Below, one piece after another: positions 53,018 to 63,389 of a stretch of DNA of 64,000 nucleotides. The translations under genes were made by a program, and so were the position numbers. The notes under the pieces are model-generated. The model ran no database searches, was not told the DNA's origin, and saw nothing but the letters and a program-made list of their open reading frames with translations. Location: the NCBI GenBank assembly GCA_959347315.1, contig OY365813.1:20025354-20089353 (forward strand), written 5' to 3'. The first letter of the stretch is position 1, and each line of letters begins with the position of its first letter. Source of the DNA: Bimastos eiseni (lineage: Eukaryota > Annelida > Clitellata > Crassiclitellata > Lumbricidae).

Positions 53018-53175
53018 ACAAGGAGCTTTGCCTATGCGGGTCCCTCCATGCAGCTGGAACTGCCTCTCTCTCAATTCGGTTGGAAAAGTTATTTCCTTCC
53101 TCTGATCAGTTTCGGAGACCTTCCTAATTTTTTCGACCGCTGATTTTAAGCGGCGCTTTCAATAATTTCCGTTAC
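53018..53175 (+). pseudogene. LINE 3' end remnant
   Basis: The frame reads FAYAGPSMQLELPLSQ, close to the FxYAGPSxWNxLPLSIR step at the end of CR1/L2-type reverse transcriptase ORFs. Frame breaks follow, then AAGCGGCGCTTTCAATAATT and TTACAATTACTATTACTAT as the 3' tail. Confidence 0.5.
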
Positions 53176-53460
53176 AATTACTATTACTATGGGAGACAGG
53201 GTAGAAATGATGGGTTAGATGCTTGAAGGAGCGCCGCTTGTGGCTGCTCGCACGAGTGCCGTGTTCTGATACTCCTTATCGTTTACTTTCCGATTGTTAG
53301 TTTTATGTGAGGTGCCCTTGTAGCGGTTTGTCCTCTTTACGGCGCCATATAAATTGTCTTTATTCTTATATTGAAGCGGACGTATGTGTGCATGAATGTA
53401 TGCATAAATGTATGTATGTGCGCATGTATGTACATGCGCGTCAATACAATACGACTGCAT

Positions 53461-53696
53461 TTTGATATCGCCCTTCTTACAATTTAGTTGAAAACTGCTC
53501 ACACGACTCGACGGCGCAATTGCAGTTATAATGCCACGCTACTTAAGTGTAATCATTACACTGTAATGTAGAGCAATTGTGCGCGAAGGACTTGCTCAAG
53601 GTACCTAAACAGTGACGCCTCGGACGAGGGTCGAACCCGCACGCTCAGAGTTACGGGCCGCCGACAGCTCTAACCAATTGGCCACCATGCCACACT
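53461..53696 (-). repeat. SINE family A, full length, with internal hairpin
   Basis: The minus strand carries the head GTGGCCAATTGGTTAGAGC, a B-box-type GGGTTCGACCCTCGTCCGAG, then CAAGTCCTTCGCGCACAATT and the tail AAGGGCGATATCAAAATG. Compared with the 57484 copy it has about 35 extra bases containing the perfect palindrome AGTGTAATCATTACACT (53546-53562). Confidence 0.8.
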
Positions 53697-53727
53697 AGGC
53701 CGTGCACATGTATCTCCAAATATATTT

Positions 53728-53732
<5 letters not shown>

Positions 53733-53820
<88 letters not shown>
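53733..53820 (+). repeat. CA and TA compound microsatellite at a SINE head
   Basis: CA units at 53731-53777 then TA units to about 53818, starting within 40 bp of the 5' head of the family A SINE. Confidence 0.97.
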
Positions 53821-53823
<3 letters not shown>

Positions 53824-54120
53824 ATATTTACGTTTATCGAGGTATAGTTGACGAAATGCGTTTTAAGTGTTGAACAAAGGCGTCGAATATTGGGCATTGA
53901 CTGTCGTGTGTATTGCATAAGGGCAGTACAGTTGCAAAAGAATAATCGCCCTAATTCATCGGCGTGAGGCTCCATGGAGTCCGATAAAACTGAATTATCC
54001 GGAGGTGATTCGCCCGTTCTTGTAGCATCCCCAGCAGTGGCCATAGCAGTTGCAGCAGCAGGGTAGGCAAGTAAGAACGTCGAGTTCGACGATAAACAAC
54101 GCGGCTGACGCACGCATGCG
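53821..54120 (-). other. Possible first exon, weak
   Basis: A minus frame from the ATG at 54041 reads MATAGDATRTGESPPDNSVL, SDSMEPHADELGRLFFCNCT and on into the TA microsatellite. The ATG has a fair context (G at -3, G at +4), and GCATGCGC (NRF1-like) lies upstream at about 54113-54120. No splice donor or domain is convincing. Confidence 0.2.
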
Positions 54121-54345
54121 CGAGCTTAATGCATGGGGCAGTAAATAGGGAATTAAGCGCAGTTTCTTATTCCGCGGCTATGGTCGGCCGCGGAGCTGAA
54201 GATATTAGGAGGGTGGGTGGGTTTGGGTGGGTGGCAAGATGGAGGGTGGGGTGAGGGATTAGACTGGTTTCGTATCCTGTGCTGGTTCTTATAGAAGTTA
54301 GTATCCTTTAACGTTTGTGAGGGACACGTTTAAGTAGCCAGCAAG
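54120..54345. other. No gene recognised; G-rich patch
   Basis: GGGTGGGTGGG runs at 54210-54260 could form quadruplexes. Otherwise nothing is recognised. Confidence 0.35.
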
Positions 54346-54563
54346 CAGACACACATATATATATATTATATATATATATTATATATATATAATATATATA
54401 TATAATATATATATAATACATATATATAATTACTTGCATGTATATCGTATATATATATACATGCATGCGTATACCTGCAACGGTATATATATATATATAT
54501 TTATGCTACATATGCATATTTTTACATATTATATATAATATATATATAATATATATATATGAC

Positions 54564-54596
<33 letters not shown>

Positions 54597-54625
54597 TTAC
54601 ATCTTTTCAAATTATGCGGTCCTTT
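54345..54625 (+). repeat. TA-rich microsatellite region
   Basis: TATATA and ATTATA runs at 54353-54427 and 54535-54596, partly inside the inverted-repeat element. Confidence 0.93.
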
Positions 54626-54929
54626 ATTTGTTGTACTGCTTAGGAAGCACAAATAAATATCGCAATACACGTTATTGTACATATTTGTGCATGCTATAGG
54701 TGTATTGGTGTATATAGGTGTATATCGAATTGATGGATATAAGATACTAACATATATATATATATATATGGAAATTCAGACATGATTATTAATTGACTAA
54801 TTTTACCGATATGGCAGCTTCAAATAAAGCTAAAAATATGCATATGTAGCCTAAATATATATATATATATACCATTTCAGGTATACGCATGCATGTATAT
54901 ATATATACACGATATACATGCAAGTAATT
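54428..54929. mobile_element. 502-bp element with about 98-bp inverted-repeat arms
   Basis: Left arm 54428-54524 (AATTACTTGCATGTATATCG ... TTTATGCTACATATGCATA, TTTTTA) and right arm 54831-54929 are reverse complements over nearly their whole length, with few changes (TTTATGCTAC against TTTAGGCTAC; CTGCAACGG against CTGAAATGG). The 306-bp centre contains AAATTATGCGGTCC, TTAGGAAGCACAAATAAATA and TA runs but no open frame. It looks like a foldback/MITE-type element. Target duplications are hidden by the TA-rich flanks. Confidence 0.8.
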
Positions 54930-55305
54930 ATGTGTGTGGCGTAACGTCGATTAGCATTGAGCTACACTTTATTGCTGTGCACGGCGCCCCATAGAGTAAT
55001 GCGTTGATTCATTGGGGGTGATGTGTGCTATGGACGATAGGACTATGGCAGAGGGAAGGAGGGAAACGGAGGCGCAAGGATACTGTCAGAGAGCCACAAG
55101 AGAGAGGCAAAGAGACAGAACAGAAATGATGGGTTGGAGGGAAGGAAAAGGAATGGTTGAGTGATAGATATAGACGGTTATGTAGAGGAGGCTGGGGGGG
55201 TGAAGGAAGGTTTTATGGGAAGAAAGAAGGGGAGGAAGGAATGACGACGTAAAGGGAAAGAATTAAATGGCATAGAAGGGATGAAGGAATGAAGGAAGAG
55301 GTGAT
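54930..55305. other. No gene; purine-rich DNA
   Basis: GGAAGGAGG-type polypurine at 55040-55300. No exon recognised. Confidence 0.4.
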
Positions 55306-55309
55306 ATTT

Positions 55310-55680
55310 TACCAATGAATGAATGAATGAATAAATGAATGAACAAACGAACGAACGAACTTATTAATTGATGAACAAATTAGTGAATAAATTACTAAAT
55401 GAACGAGCTGTCTTAATGAGCAAATGAGCAAATGAACGAATTAATTAATGAATAAAAGAGTTAATTAATTAACAATGAACGAATGAATTATTGAATCAAT
55501 GAATGAACGAGCAATGAATGAACTCATGAACGAACCAATTGATTAATTTATGTAAGAACAGGCGAATGAATAAATTCCTAAGTGAACGAAATATACTGAA
55601 TTAATGACCGAACGAATTATTAAATGAACGAATTAATTGACGAATGAATGAACGAACGAATGAAATGAGAAAGTTAGACA
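55310..55680 (+). repeat. GAAT/GAAC/AATT tetranucleotide array
   Basis: Degenerate AATGAATGAACGAACG and TTAATTAATGAA units over about 370 bp. GAAC-G steps keep CpG. Confidence 0.93.
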
Positions 55681-55707
55681 AACAAATAAACGGGAGGAGG
55701 TACTCAC

Positions 55708-55780
55708 CAAGCCAGGCATCAGCAAAGAAGACGTACTCCCCTCAATTCAGTCTCTTGTATAGAGGATGCGCACAACAGCC
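55708..55780 (-). other. Candidate 73-nt exon with strong splice sites
   Basis: On the minus strand TTTCCTCTCCAG precedes and GTGAGTACC follows a 73-nt segment. All three frames contain a stop, but an ATG twelve nucleotides before the donor (MPGL) could be a translation start. This fits a 5' UTR exon or a non-coding RNA exon. CpG-rich DNA lies just upstream on the same strand (55850-56000). Confidence 0.35.
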
Positions 55781-55849
55781 CTGGAGAGGAAAGAGGCGCC
55801 TAGGAATGGCGAGTGCTTTAATTGGGTCTGTCTTGAAGGAATCGTAGGG

Positions 55850-56000
55850 TGTTCACTCGTGCGGAACAATTACACGATTCGCATCACACCGTAACGTCCG
55901 CGCGATCGGTTCGCGCGAGACGAGAAGAATCGGCGAGATTTCGCGAGAACTCGCCCGAACGGAATAATTAGTTTAAATCGACGACGCCGTAGCGCAGTTT
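55850..56000 (-). promoter_or_regulatory. CpG-dense segment with TCGCGAGA-like words
   Basis: High CpG, with CGCGCGATCGGTTCGCGCG and GAGATTTCGCGAGAACTCG. The latter resembles the TCTCGCGAGA promoter motif. It could be the promoter of the transcript suggested by the exon at 55708-55780. No TATA box. Confidence 0.3.
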
Positions 56001-56024
56001 AGAGAGAGCGGGAAATTAGAAAGA

Positions 56025-56085
56025 CATAGACAGACAGACAGACAGACAGACGGGCGGACGGACGGACGGACGGACGGACAGACGC
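56025..56085 (+). repeat. GACA/GACG microsatellite
   Basis: GACA units followed by GGAC units. Confidence 0.95.
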
Positions 56086-56264
56086 TCTGTGAAGCTAGTT
56101 TTGCCATTGTAGTGTAGTGACTATAGGCGATAGAACTATTGAAGCGTCTACGCAGCTGTTAAAGACGTCGTTCGTTGGAAAACGACGAAAAGCAACGCTT
56201 CATTGAATCGCTACACGGCTTAAGGAAGGCAATTTTACGTAACGACATGCATGGGCATGGACCC

Positions 56265-56385
56265 ATGTATGCATGTATGTATGTATGTATGAATATATGT
56301 ATGTATGTGTGTGTGTCTGTGTGTGTATGTATGTATGTATATATGCATGTATGTATATATGTATGTATGGGGCGTTTACTCCATC

Positions 56386-56419
<34 letters not shown>

Positions 56420-56480
56420 TGTATATATGTGTCTGTGTATATGTGCGCGTGCGTGCGTGCGTACGTACGTACGTACGTCA
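56265..56480 (+). repeat. GTAT and GTGC/GTAC microsatellites
   Basis: GTAT/ATGT units at 56268-56430, then GTGC and GTAC units to 56478. It is interrupted by GGCGTTTACTCCATCTATA, which recurs at 56581. Confidence 0.93.
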
Positions 56481-57480
56481 ACATTAAACTGTGCTGTACT
56501 GTGCTGGACTAAAGACTGACCACACGCCAATGTGGTTAAGAGCGTGAGAAGAGGTCTTGGAGATTGAATACATCCACCAGGCGTTTACTCCATCTATACA
56601 GAGCGAGCAAGACAAGGCACCGACATTACAATAGCAACGCGTTCTGTTAAAGCGGGTCGTACGTTGCCAGCCCAACTCTTTCCCGAGGCCCTGACTGCGC
56701 CATTGTATAGAGACCACCTCGCCACGTCCATCGAAACAGTCGATATCCGGTTCACACGCTGAGAGTACTCTTGACGACAGGACTGCCGGTCCATACTCTA
56801 GACTGCGCTCATGATGTCGTATATATAAACTGCCTAAAGGTAGGAAGGTAGGAGATCGCTGCTTGTCCGACCAACCTTTCGCCTTTAACATTCTGCTGAG
56901 CCAGGCTCCTAGGGGAGCAATATAATTGACGTACTATTACTCCATCTAGTAATTGATGACGGACAAATGAATTCTACAGAACTAGACAAATTGAGAGATG
57001 ACGGAAAGACTTTTTATTGTGTATGGGGAAACGAAAAGGTCACCAATGTTGATATCGACAAGCAACGACTATAATTAGTCTACATGTCGTGTGGTGTGAT
57101 GGACTTTTAAACAATCAGTAATTACGTTTGTTTATTAATTATCATAAAATTATTAGGGGATTAATAATACACCATGGAAATTTCAAAATAGCGATTAAAG
57201 TCGTGAGGGAATATTATATTCCGCGTGGAGGGGTCAACACGCACGACTCTCAGAAAAAGTTGTGAAAAAATAATATTGAAGAAATCAAATGTGTCTAATA
57301 AACTATAAATTGATTTAAAATAGGCAAACTTGTCGATATGATTGATATTCGATAAGTTCAACTCCCTGAAAATGTCTGTATACACAAATACTTAATATAT
57401 TAAATATATTCCTTCTGAATAAAAAAATAGCCGCTGGTATATTAGTTTTATTTGAAAGATATATATATATATTCTTATTA
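56481..57480. other. No gene recognised
   Basis: A minus frame of 135 codons at 56484-56891 (true ATG) lacks a domain, signal peptide or splice evidence and overlaps another minus frame. AT-rich from 57100 onwards. Confidence 0.3.
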
Positions 57481-57483
57481 CTG

Positions 57484-57703
57484 AAATTTGATACCGCCCT
57501 TCTTCCACCATTTTTTGCTCAGAAGTGCATATACACTTGCCTCGACGGCGCAATTGCAGTTGTACTGCAGAGCAATTGTGCGCGAAGGACTTGCTCAAAG
57601 TCCCTACACAGTGACTGACGCCCCGGACGAGGCTCGAACCCGCTTCGCTCAGCACGCACTGAACGCTACGGGCTGACCGCTCTAACCGATCGGCCACTGT
57701 ACC
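57484..57703 (-). repeat. SINE family A, full length
   Basis: The minus strand shows the head GTGGCCGATCGGTTAGAGCG, the B-box GGTTCGAGCCTCGTCCGGGG, CAAGTCCTTCGCGCACAATT, CAATTGCGCCGTCGAGGCAA and the tail AAGGGCGGTATCAAATTT. TA microsatellites abut both ends (57464-57475 and 57711-57735). Confidence 0.85.
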
Positions 57704-57704
57704 A

Positions 57705-57735
<31 letters not shown>

Positions 57736-57989
57736 GGACACATACATTAAATGCATATCTTCCAACAGTCATCTATGTATAATAATGATGCACTCTGTCG
57801 TCTGTCCCCTCTGTCTCTGCAGATTCAAAGCCCACTTAGTCAAAGAAGGAGCTTTATAAAGCCTCCAGATGAACCCTCTTAATCCTCCATGCATACGCTT
57901 TCAACACCAGAAGCTTAACAGAAACAAACCTTCAACATCAGCAACAGCAAATAGAATCCCGCGAAATTATATTGTCGGCAAGTTTATCA

Positions 57990-58090
57990 ACATATACCAC
58001 ACTCATATATATATATATTCATATTTATATCTTCAGATATATTTTCATATATATATATATTCATGTTATATTAATATATATGTATATGTA
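57990..58090 (+). repeat. TA-rich microsatellite patch
   Basis: Short TATATA runs at 58007-58018, 58048-58060 and 58073-58085. Confidence 0.7.
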
Positions 58091-58234
58091 TTCATGTGTA
58101 CTCATATTTTTTATGAGGCAACATTCATACATGTTGGTGTTACTGCTCTTAGTCGCTGTTTGACTCCTAAATAGGCCAACACATGCAGCCAGAGGTCCTC
58201 CTCCTCTCATCTCGCAGATGCTAAACCTCCATCC

Positions 58235-58530
58235 TCAGCAGCATAGAGAGTCGACTTGTGATGGAGGGATCGACCTAGTTAATTTCCAGCCGCAGTTGCG
58301 GGGTCCGTGTAACCTGATTACCAACGGAACCTTATTGTCGGACGATAAGTGCGTTTCATTTGGACGACGCTTGGAACGGCTATTGACCGCATAGGAGTCG
58401 CCAATTGACCGGCGTCGAATTGTGTTATCCGGCGCTTTGAAGCAACGTTTACAGAACTTTCTCTCCGGGTCCAGAGTGACCGAATAACACAAACAAAGCC
58501 TCACACACATACGATCAGACGTAAGCACAC
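58235..58530 (-). other. Possible coding segment, weak
   Basis: The minus frame has about 98 codons free of stops outside the GA repeat and reads TLDPERKFCKRCFKAPDNTI, RRRSIGDSYAVNSRSKRRPN and LVIRLHGPRNCGWKLTRS. It is G+C-balanced and CpG-containing. There is no ATG or splice acceptor that I trust and no family recognised. Confidence 0.2.
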
Positions 58531-58549
58531 ACAGCTCAAAACAAAGGGA

Positions 58550-58552
58550 GAG

Positions 58553-58635
<83 letters not shown>

Positions 58636-58765
58636 CATAGGAGGAAATGGGAGAGAGAGAAGAGGGAGAGGGAGAGGGAGGGAGAGAGAGAGAAAGAGAG
58701 AGGAAGAGAGGATAGAGAGTGGGAGGGAGAGATAAAGAGAGAGAGAGAGAGAGAGAGACAGGCAG
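58550..58765 (+). repeat. GA microsatellite with GGGAGA variants
   Basis: Near-perfect GA from 58554 to 58629, then GAGGGA and GAAAGA variants to 58762. Confidence 0.97.
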
Positions 58766-58939
58766 ACAGAAAGAAGGAGAAAAGCGAAGGACGCACAAAG
58801 AGGTATTTAAATCCTGACAAACTTCTCCAAGTGCGGTAAATGTCTTTTGAAAGTATACAACAAAATTTCAAAACATATTACATGGAAAATTGAATTTAGG
58901 GTCGTATGTTATAAGGCTGTCAACGGGTCCGGGTACCAG

Positions 58940-59115
58940 ACCGGGTAATGAAATCGATTTTCGGGAACCCGAAATTCCGTAAAAATGTGCGATTTTACCT
59001 GAACATATGCCAGAAATATTCCGTTGGTCATATCGGCTGACTGCACGGGCAATGAAATCGATTCTTGGCTGCTCGACATTCCGTAAAAATGCGCAATTCC
59101 CTACATTTCCTAACA
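58940..59115 (+). repeat. Degenerate 104-bp tandem duplication
   Basis: AATGAAATCGATT recurs at 58947 and 59051, followed in each by CATTCCGTAAAAATGCGCAATT-like sequence in short pieces (AATTCCGTAAAAATG and CATTCCGTAAAAATG). Confidence 0.6.
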
Positions 59116-59429
59116 AAATATCGTATGCACGTGTAGGTAGCGGCCTGCTACTTTGCCGTATGCACTGGACAGTCGTTCTAAATATAACTCCTGCGTCTAT
59201 CGAATAATCGTACAATTTTACACGATGTGCTAATGTACAGGTATGTGTCATTATGGATATCGATGTTAATGTACTTCGATGGGGTATAGTGCTACTTGTA
59301 TATTGTCGATCACTTACATTTGGTTTGGTTGCTGAGTCAAAAAAAACATGCACTCGTTAACCCGATTAACTTCCGGTGTATCATAGCCGAAATGATTATC
59401 CATTATGCCGTGCGGCGGAGAGTTAGTGA

Positions 59430-59900
59430 GATAGCGATATAGATATAGACGTTTGGGAAGAGAGATAGGTGGAGATAGAACTATAGGGAGAGGAGAGTCA
59501 GAGAAAGATGCACCTAGAGTCCAAGAGTGATAGAGAGAAACAGCGAGAGACAAAGAGACTGACAGCAGACAGACAGACAGAAGAAGGGAGGCAGAAATAG
59601 AAGCAAATAGAGGCATCGAGCCAGAGAGAAACAGAGAACAGAGAGATAGACGGTCAGACAGAGCTAGAGATATGGCGTAGACAGAGAAGAACGCGCATAG
59701 AGGCATTGAGAGAGCGAGAGAGACAGAGACAGAGAAAGACGGAGAGAAACAGAGGGAGACAGATAGACAGACAGACAGAGACAGAGAAAGACGGAGAGAA
59801 ACAGAGGGAGACAGATAGACAGACAGACAGAGACAGAGACAGAGAAAGTCACATATATTGAGGGAGAGGGACACAGAGAAAGAGAGCATCAAGTGAAACT
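59430..59900 (+). repeat. GAGA/GACA simple sequence with a 64-bp duplication
   Basis: Polypurine GACAGAGA-type DNA. A unit with AAAGACGGAGAGAAACAGAG followed by GGAGACAGATAGACAGACAG occurs twice in tandem (from about 59726 and 59786). Confidence 0.92.
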
Positions 59901-60114
59901 GACAGATATAAAGAAATACACAGATTACACAGACAACGACCGTCGTGGCAATAAACGCTGAGACAATGCCATCGTAATTGTCCACCATCGATTTATAATT
60001 ATCTCAGATCCGAGCTGCTCTAAGCCGTACCAGACTCGCAATAGATTTTTCACCCGATCCATTTAGGGCCCCTTCCTGCCCCAATCTAAAGGGCAAAGAG
60101 TATAAATAGGTAGA

Positions 60115-60290
60115 AAGTGGGTTTGCTGGTGCATTGGTTGACCCTCAGGTTGGGAGCTTGCCATGACATTGTTAAGCGGGGTGTGTAGATTCGATCCTTC
60201 TCTTAGACGTGCGATGGGTGACTTGATAAATGAACAAATGCTAAGCGTCACACTGGAGGAGGATGTTGCACTTCGATGTTAGGATTACAC
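60115..60290 (+). repeat. tRNA-like SINE
   Basis: Head at 60123-60205 with GGTGCATTGGTTGACCC and a B-box-like GATTCGATCCTTC, then GTCACACTGGAGGAGG. It ends near ATGTAATGAATAAATG. Confidence 0.45.
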
Positions 60291-60324
60291 ATGTAATGAA
60301 TAAATGGACAAATGAACTTTATAC

Positions 60325-60655
60325 ATAATCCATCCATCCATTCATTCATCCATGCATCAATCCATGCATGCATTCATCCATTCATTCATCCATTTATCCA
60401 TCCATGCATCCATCCATGTATGCATCCATGCATCCATGCATCCATTCATCCATCCATTCATCCATCCATTCATTCATTCATTCATTCATTCATCCGTGCA
60501 TCCGTGCATCCGTGCATCCATGTATGCATCCATGTATGCATCAATGCATGCATGCATGCATGCATCCATCCATCCATTCATCCATGCATCAATCCATGCA
60601 TGCATTCATCCATTCATTCATCCATCTATCCATCTATCCATCCATGCCCCATGCG
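60325..60655 (+). repeat. ATCC/ATTC/ATGC tetranucleotide array
   Basis: About 330 bp of CATC/CATTCATC/CATGCATC units containing a long-range repeat (CATGCATCAATCCATGCATG at 60352 and 60587). Frames read as Ile/His/Pro/Ser repeats. Confidence 0.97.
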
Positions 60656-60664
60656 CCGAGTTCA

Positions 60665-60805
60665 TACACACTCCGTCTCTGCCTCTACCTCTGCCTCTAC
60701 CTCAGTCCTTGCCCCTGCCTCTGCCGCTGCCTCTGCCTCTGCCCTGCCCCTACATCTACTTCTGCCCCCGCCTCTGACTCTGCCTCTCTCCCTCTCTGTC
60801 TGTCT
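60665..60805 (+). repeat. CTCTGC/CTCTAC hexanucleotide array
   Basis: Degenerate CCTCTGCCTCTACC units with CCCTGCC variants. Confidence 0.9.
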
Positions 60806-61425
60806 TTTTTCCCTAACCCCCATCTATTACATCAGCATGCATTGTACATCCTCTGCTTAGATGCATGCATAAAATCAACACGCACACACTTCAGTCGTTG
60901 ATCCGAGCCTGCCAGGCCTGAATCCCAATCATAACGCCTATCTCTAATTCGCATGCATTTGGGCAAAAATCACGACAATGCGTGATCAGTCAGCTCAACC
61001 ATTATACGGGTCGCGTGACACAAGAGGCTTTTGCACGTGCTATCGAGTGTATTAGAACCTGCGGCGTTGAAGCCCCACAACAGCAGCAACAGCATGCAGT
61101 CTACGCTTGCATTTTTCTGCTTCTTCTTATTCTCTCTACTCGTTCAAACTTCAACCTCGTTCGCTTTCAAGTAGTGCTACACCACATTGAAGCTCATTAA
61201 TATCGATGTCTTTCACCTCTTTTCAGCACGCTTTGGTTGCTGCTTGTTGGCAAATAACAAGTTATTGGCCAGTTAAAACTTTAAAAGACATTCTTTTCCT
61301 GTTTCTTATTCTCCCTACCCCAACGCGTTCAGGCAAGAAAAATCTTGCAGCTTTACTTGAAGTAAACCGTGAGAAAACTACCGGAAGTGTGGTATGGTAA
61401 TATCGTGTAGTGTATCCTTCATTTA
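60806..61425. other. No gene called
   Basis: A plus frame at 60982-61200 reads NHYTGRVTQEAFARAIECIR then TCGVEAPQQQQQHAV, which looks natural, but the start is a GTG and no splice site or family supports it. Confidence 0.25.
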
Positions 61426-62060
61426 GAAAGTAAGTGATTAGTTATACCGTTAAGTTAACATATTGTAAGTAAGTCGATCCTTAATTTAACCAGCCAGTAA
61501 GTGGAAACTTCATTTAACCAATGAGTAATTATGTTCTTTATTTGACCAATGAGTTAGTATATCCATTATTTAACAAATGCGCAAGTAAGTATATCTATAA
61601 CCTAACAAATAATTGAGCAAGTATATTCTTTGTTAAACCAATTAGTTAGCATATCCTTCATTTAACGTTTTGGCGAGTAAGTAGATCTTTAATTTGACCA
61701 ATAAGTAAATATAACTTTAATTTAACATGTGGGCAAGTAAGCATAGGCCTATCTTTAATTTAACCAATGAGTGAGTTGGTATGTCATTTATTTAACTTAT
61801 TTAATAAGTAAGTATGTCCATTTTTTACATTCAGATAAGTCAGTAGATTTTTAATTTGGCCAATTAGTAAATAAAATTTTAATTTAACATGTGGGCAAGT
61901 AAGCATAGGCCTATCTTTAATTAACCAATGAGTGAGTTAGCATGCCATTTATTCAAACAATAAGTAAGTGCGTCCATTTTTTACATTTAGGTAAGTAATT
62001 AGATGTTTTATTTATTTGTCCAATAAGTCAGTATATCCTTTACTTGATAACCAGTTATAT
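61425..62060 (+). repeat. Degenerate 30-40 bp minisatellite with a 162-bp higher-order repeat
   Basis: Units of the type AATTTAACCAATGAGTAAGT with ATATCCTTT recur about eighteen times. A longer block starting ATTTAACATGTGGGCAAGTA and AGCATAGGCCTATCTTTAAT occurs at about 61719 and 61881, 162 bp apart, including the following GTGAGTT-GT/C-ATG-CATTTATT sequence. Confidence 0.85.
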
Positions 62061-62289
62061 GCAATTTCAAAACATCTGGCGTCGGAATAGTTTCCCTTGA
62101 CTGCAGTGTACCAGAGAAGTTCGTTTGTGTAAAACCTCGGTCTTGTCCAAAGTTGAAACCTCTCTTGTCTATTTTAAAGCCTCCGTTAGTTCGGGCATGG
62201 CCCCGAGCAGCATCCTGGCTGTTTGCGGAACCTTGCGTATCGATGCCAAGTATACGCAGGTCATTTGATACGTCGGTAAATATCAGAAT
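62008..62289 (-). other. Open frame of 93 codons without Met, possible exon
   Basis: The minus frame from just after a TGA to TAA reads DVSNDLRILGIDTQGSANSQ, DAARGHARTNGGFKIDKRGF, NFGQDRGFTQTNFSGTLQSR and ETIPTPDVLKLH. Gly/Asn/Arg/Phe-rich composition (FKIDKRGFNFGQDRGF) looks unlike repeat-derived frames. Its last 20 codons lie in the minisatellite. No acceptor, start or family is recognised. Confidence 0.25.
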
Positions 62290-62464
62290 TCAAAGTCTTC
62301 ACATTCGCCACAGATCAAATCTTTGTCGTCGGTGAGGCGAGTCCGAGATAATGGAGTCGGGAAAGCGCCTGGGCCGGATATGCATATGACGATCGAGGAA
62401 GTGTTTTGTTGGATGTATGCCTAGACACCAGTTGCTTTTAATAGACTGAACGCATAGAGGCTTT

Positions 62465-62590
62465 CTCTGTGTCTCTCTGTGTCTCTCTCATTTTGTCTGT
62501 GTCTTGCTCGTCTTTGTTTTGCCGCTTATCTTTCTCATTATCTCTGTGTGAACCACTCGGATTCTCTCTCTCTCTGTGTCTCTGTGTCTC

Positions 62591-62637
<47 letters not shown>

Positions 62638-62640
62638 GCA
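62465..62640 (+). repeat. CTGT/CTCT microsatellite
   Basis: TCTCTGTG units at 62465-62505 and 62560-62595, CTGT at 62595-62620, CT at 62620-62636. Confidence 0.95.
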
Positions 62641-63389
62641 GGGCCGCTCTATAAACAGCGTCACATCGGAAAAGATGCGATCTATCCGCAAACAATCGAT
62701 TCTTTTTACCGCGTTTTCAGGATTTCTAGGGAAAAGAATTATCAACTATCCCTGAAAATTTCACTGAAATTGTTTCCCTGCTTTGAAATTTGGAACAAAT
62801 TAAACATGATGATAAGCAGTTTGAGAATTACCCAGAAAAATTTACAGTGCCGCTTTTCACAGAGCGTGTTTGAAATATTCACCCCAGTCACCAGTCGACA
62901 TTCATGAATATCACTTATTTGTTGGCAGAGCAAACAAGGTCGTTCTGGTGCAACGCCGCATTGTACTTTACCATCAGGCCAACAAGGCCCCGGCTAGAGG
63001 CGGCACATTTAAAGGAGCGGCAAAAGTCGGATTTAAAATGTCTTAAATGTTATAAGTAAATAATGGCCAACCAGTGTACTAAGGAAGAAATGTTTAATAA
63101 TTTTGTTATACTGTTATTGAAGTTTAAACTAATACAATAACTAAGTTGATACTTTTTATTTTTTATTATTTTTAATGGAAATACATTGGTAGTGCTGGTT
63201 TCACTTCCTGACTTTCTGATTCTCTGTTAAAATTTGTGGATTTCAATATACATTTTCAATTCTGAGAGGGCGGCAGAGAAATGTTGGCATGGGGCGTCAA
63301 ATTATTAAATCCGCCTCTGTTCTCGTGTTTAGCCGGCGGGTTAAGGCAGAAGCTTTATTGACACAATCTGAAATGTTCTGAGCTGGACA
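62641..63389. other. No gene recognised
   Basis: AGAGGCGGCA near 62994 and CCGCCTCT near 63310 could be ends of a degraded element of about 320 bp, but no target duplication was found. Confidence 0.3.

Noticed and set aside
56484..56891. 135-codon ATG frame on the minus strand
   Set aside because: No signal, domain or splice evidence, and a second minus frame overlaps it.
59314..59988. 224-codon minus frame, the longest in the window
   Set aside because: Most of it translates the GAGA/GACA simple sequence as Ser/Leu/Cys. The non-repeat ends show no family features.
60100..60110. TATA box TATAAATAGG
   Set aside because: Good match but directly followed by a SINE and with no exon or ATG downstream. 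Probably chance or part of the repeat.
8541..60215. tRNA genes at the B-box-containing sites
   Set aside because: A and B boxes exist but the acceptor and anticodon arms do not pair, and related copies share non-tRNA bodies. They are SINE heads.
62990..63322. hAT-like element with AGAGGCGG ends
   Set aside because: Only 8-9 bases match at the ends and the flanking octamers differ.
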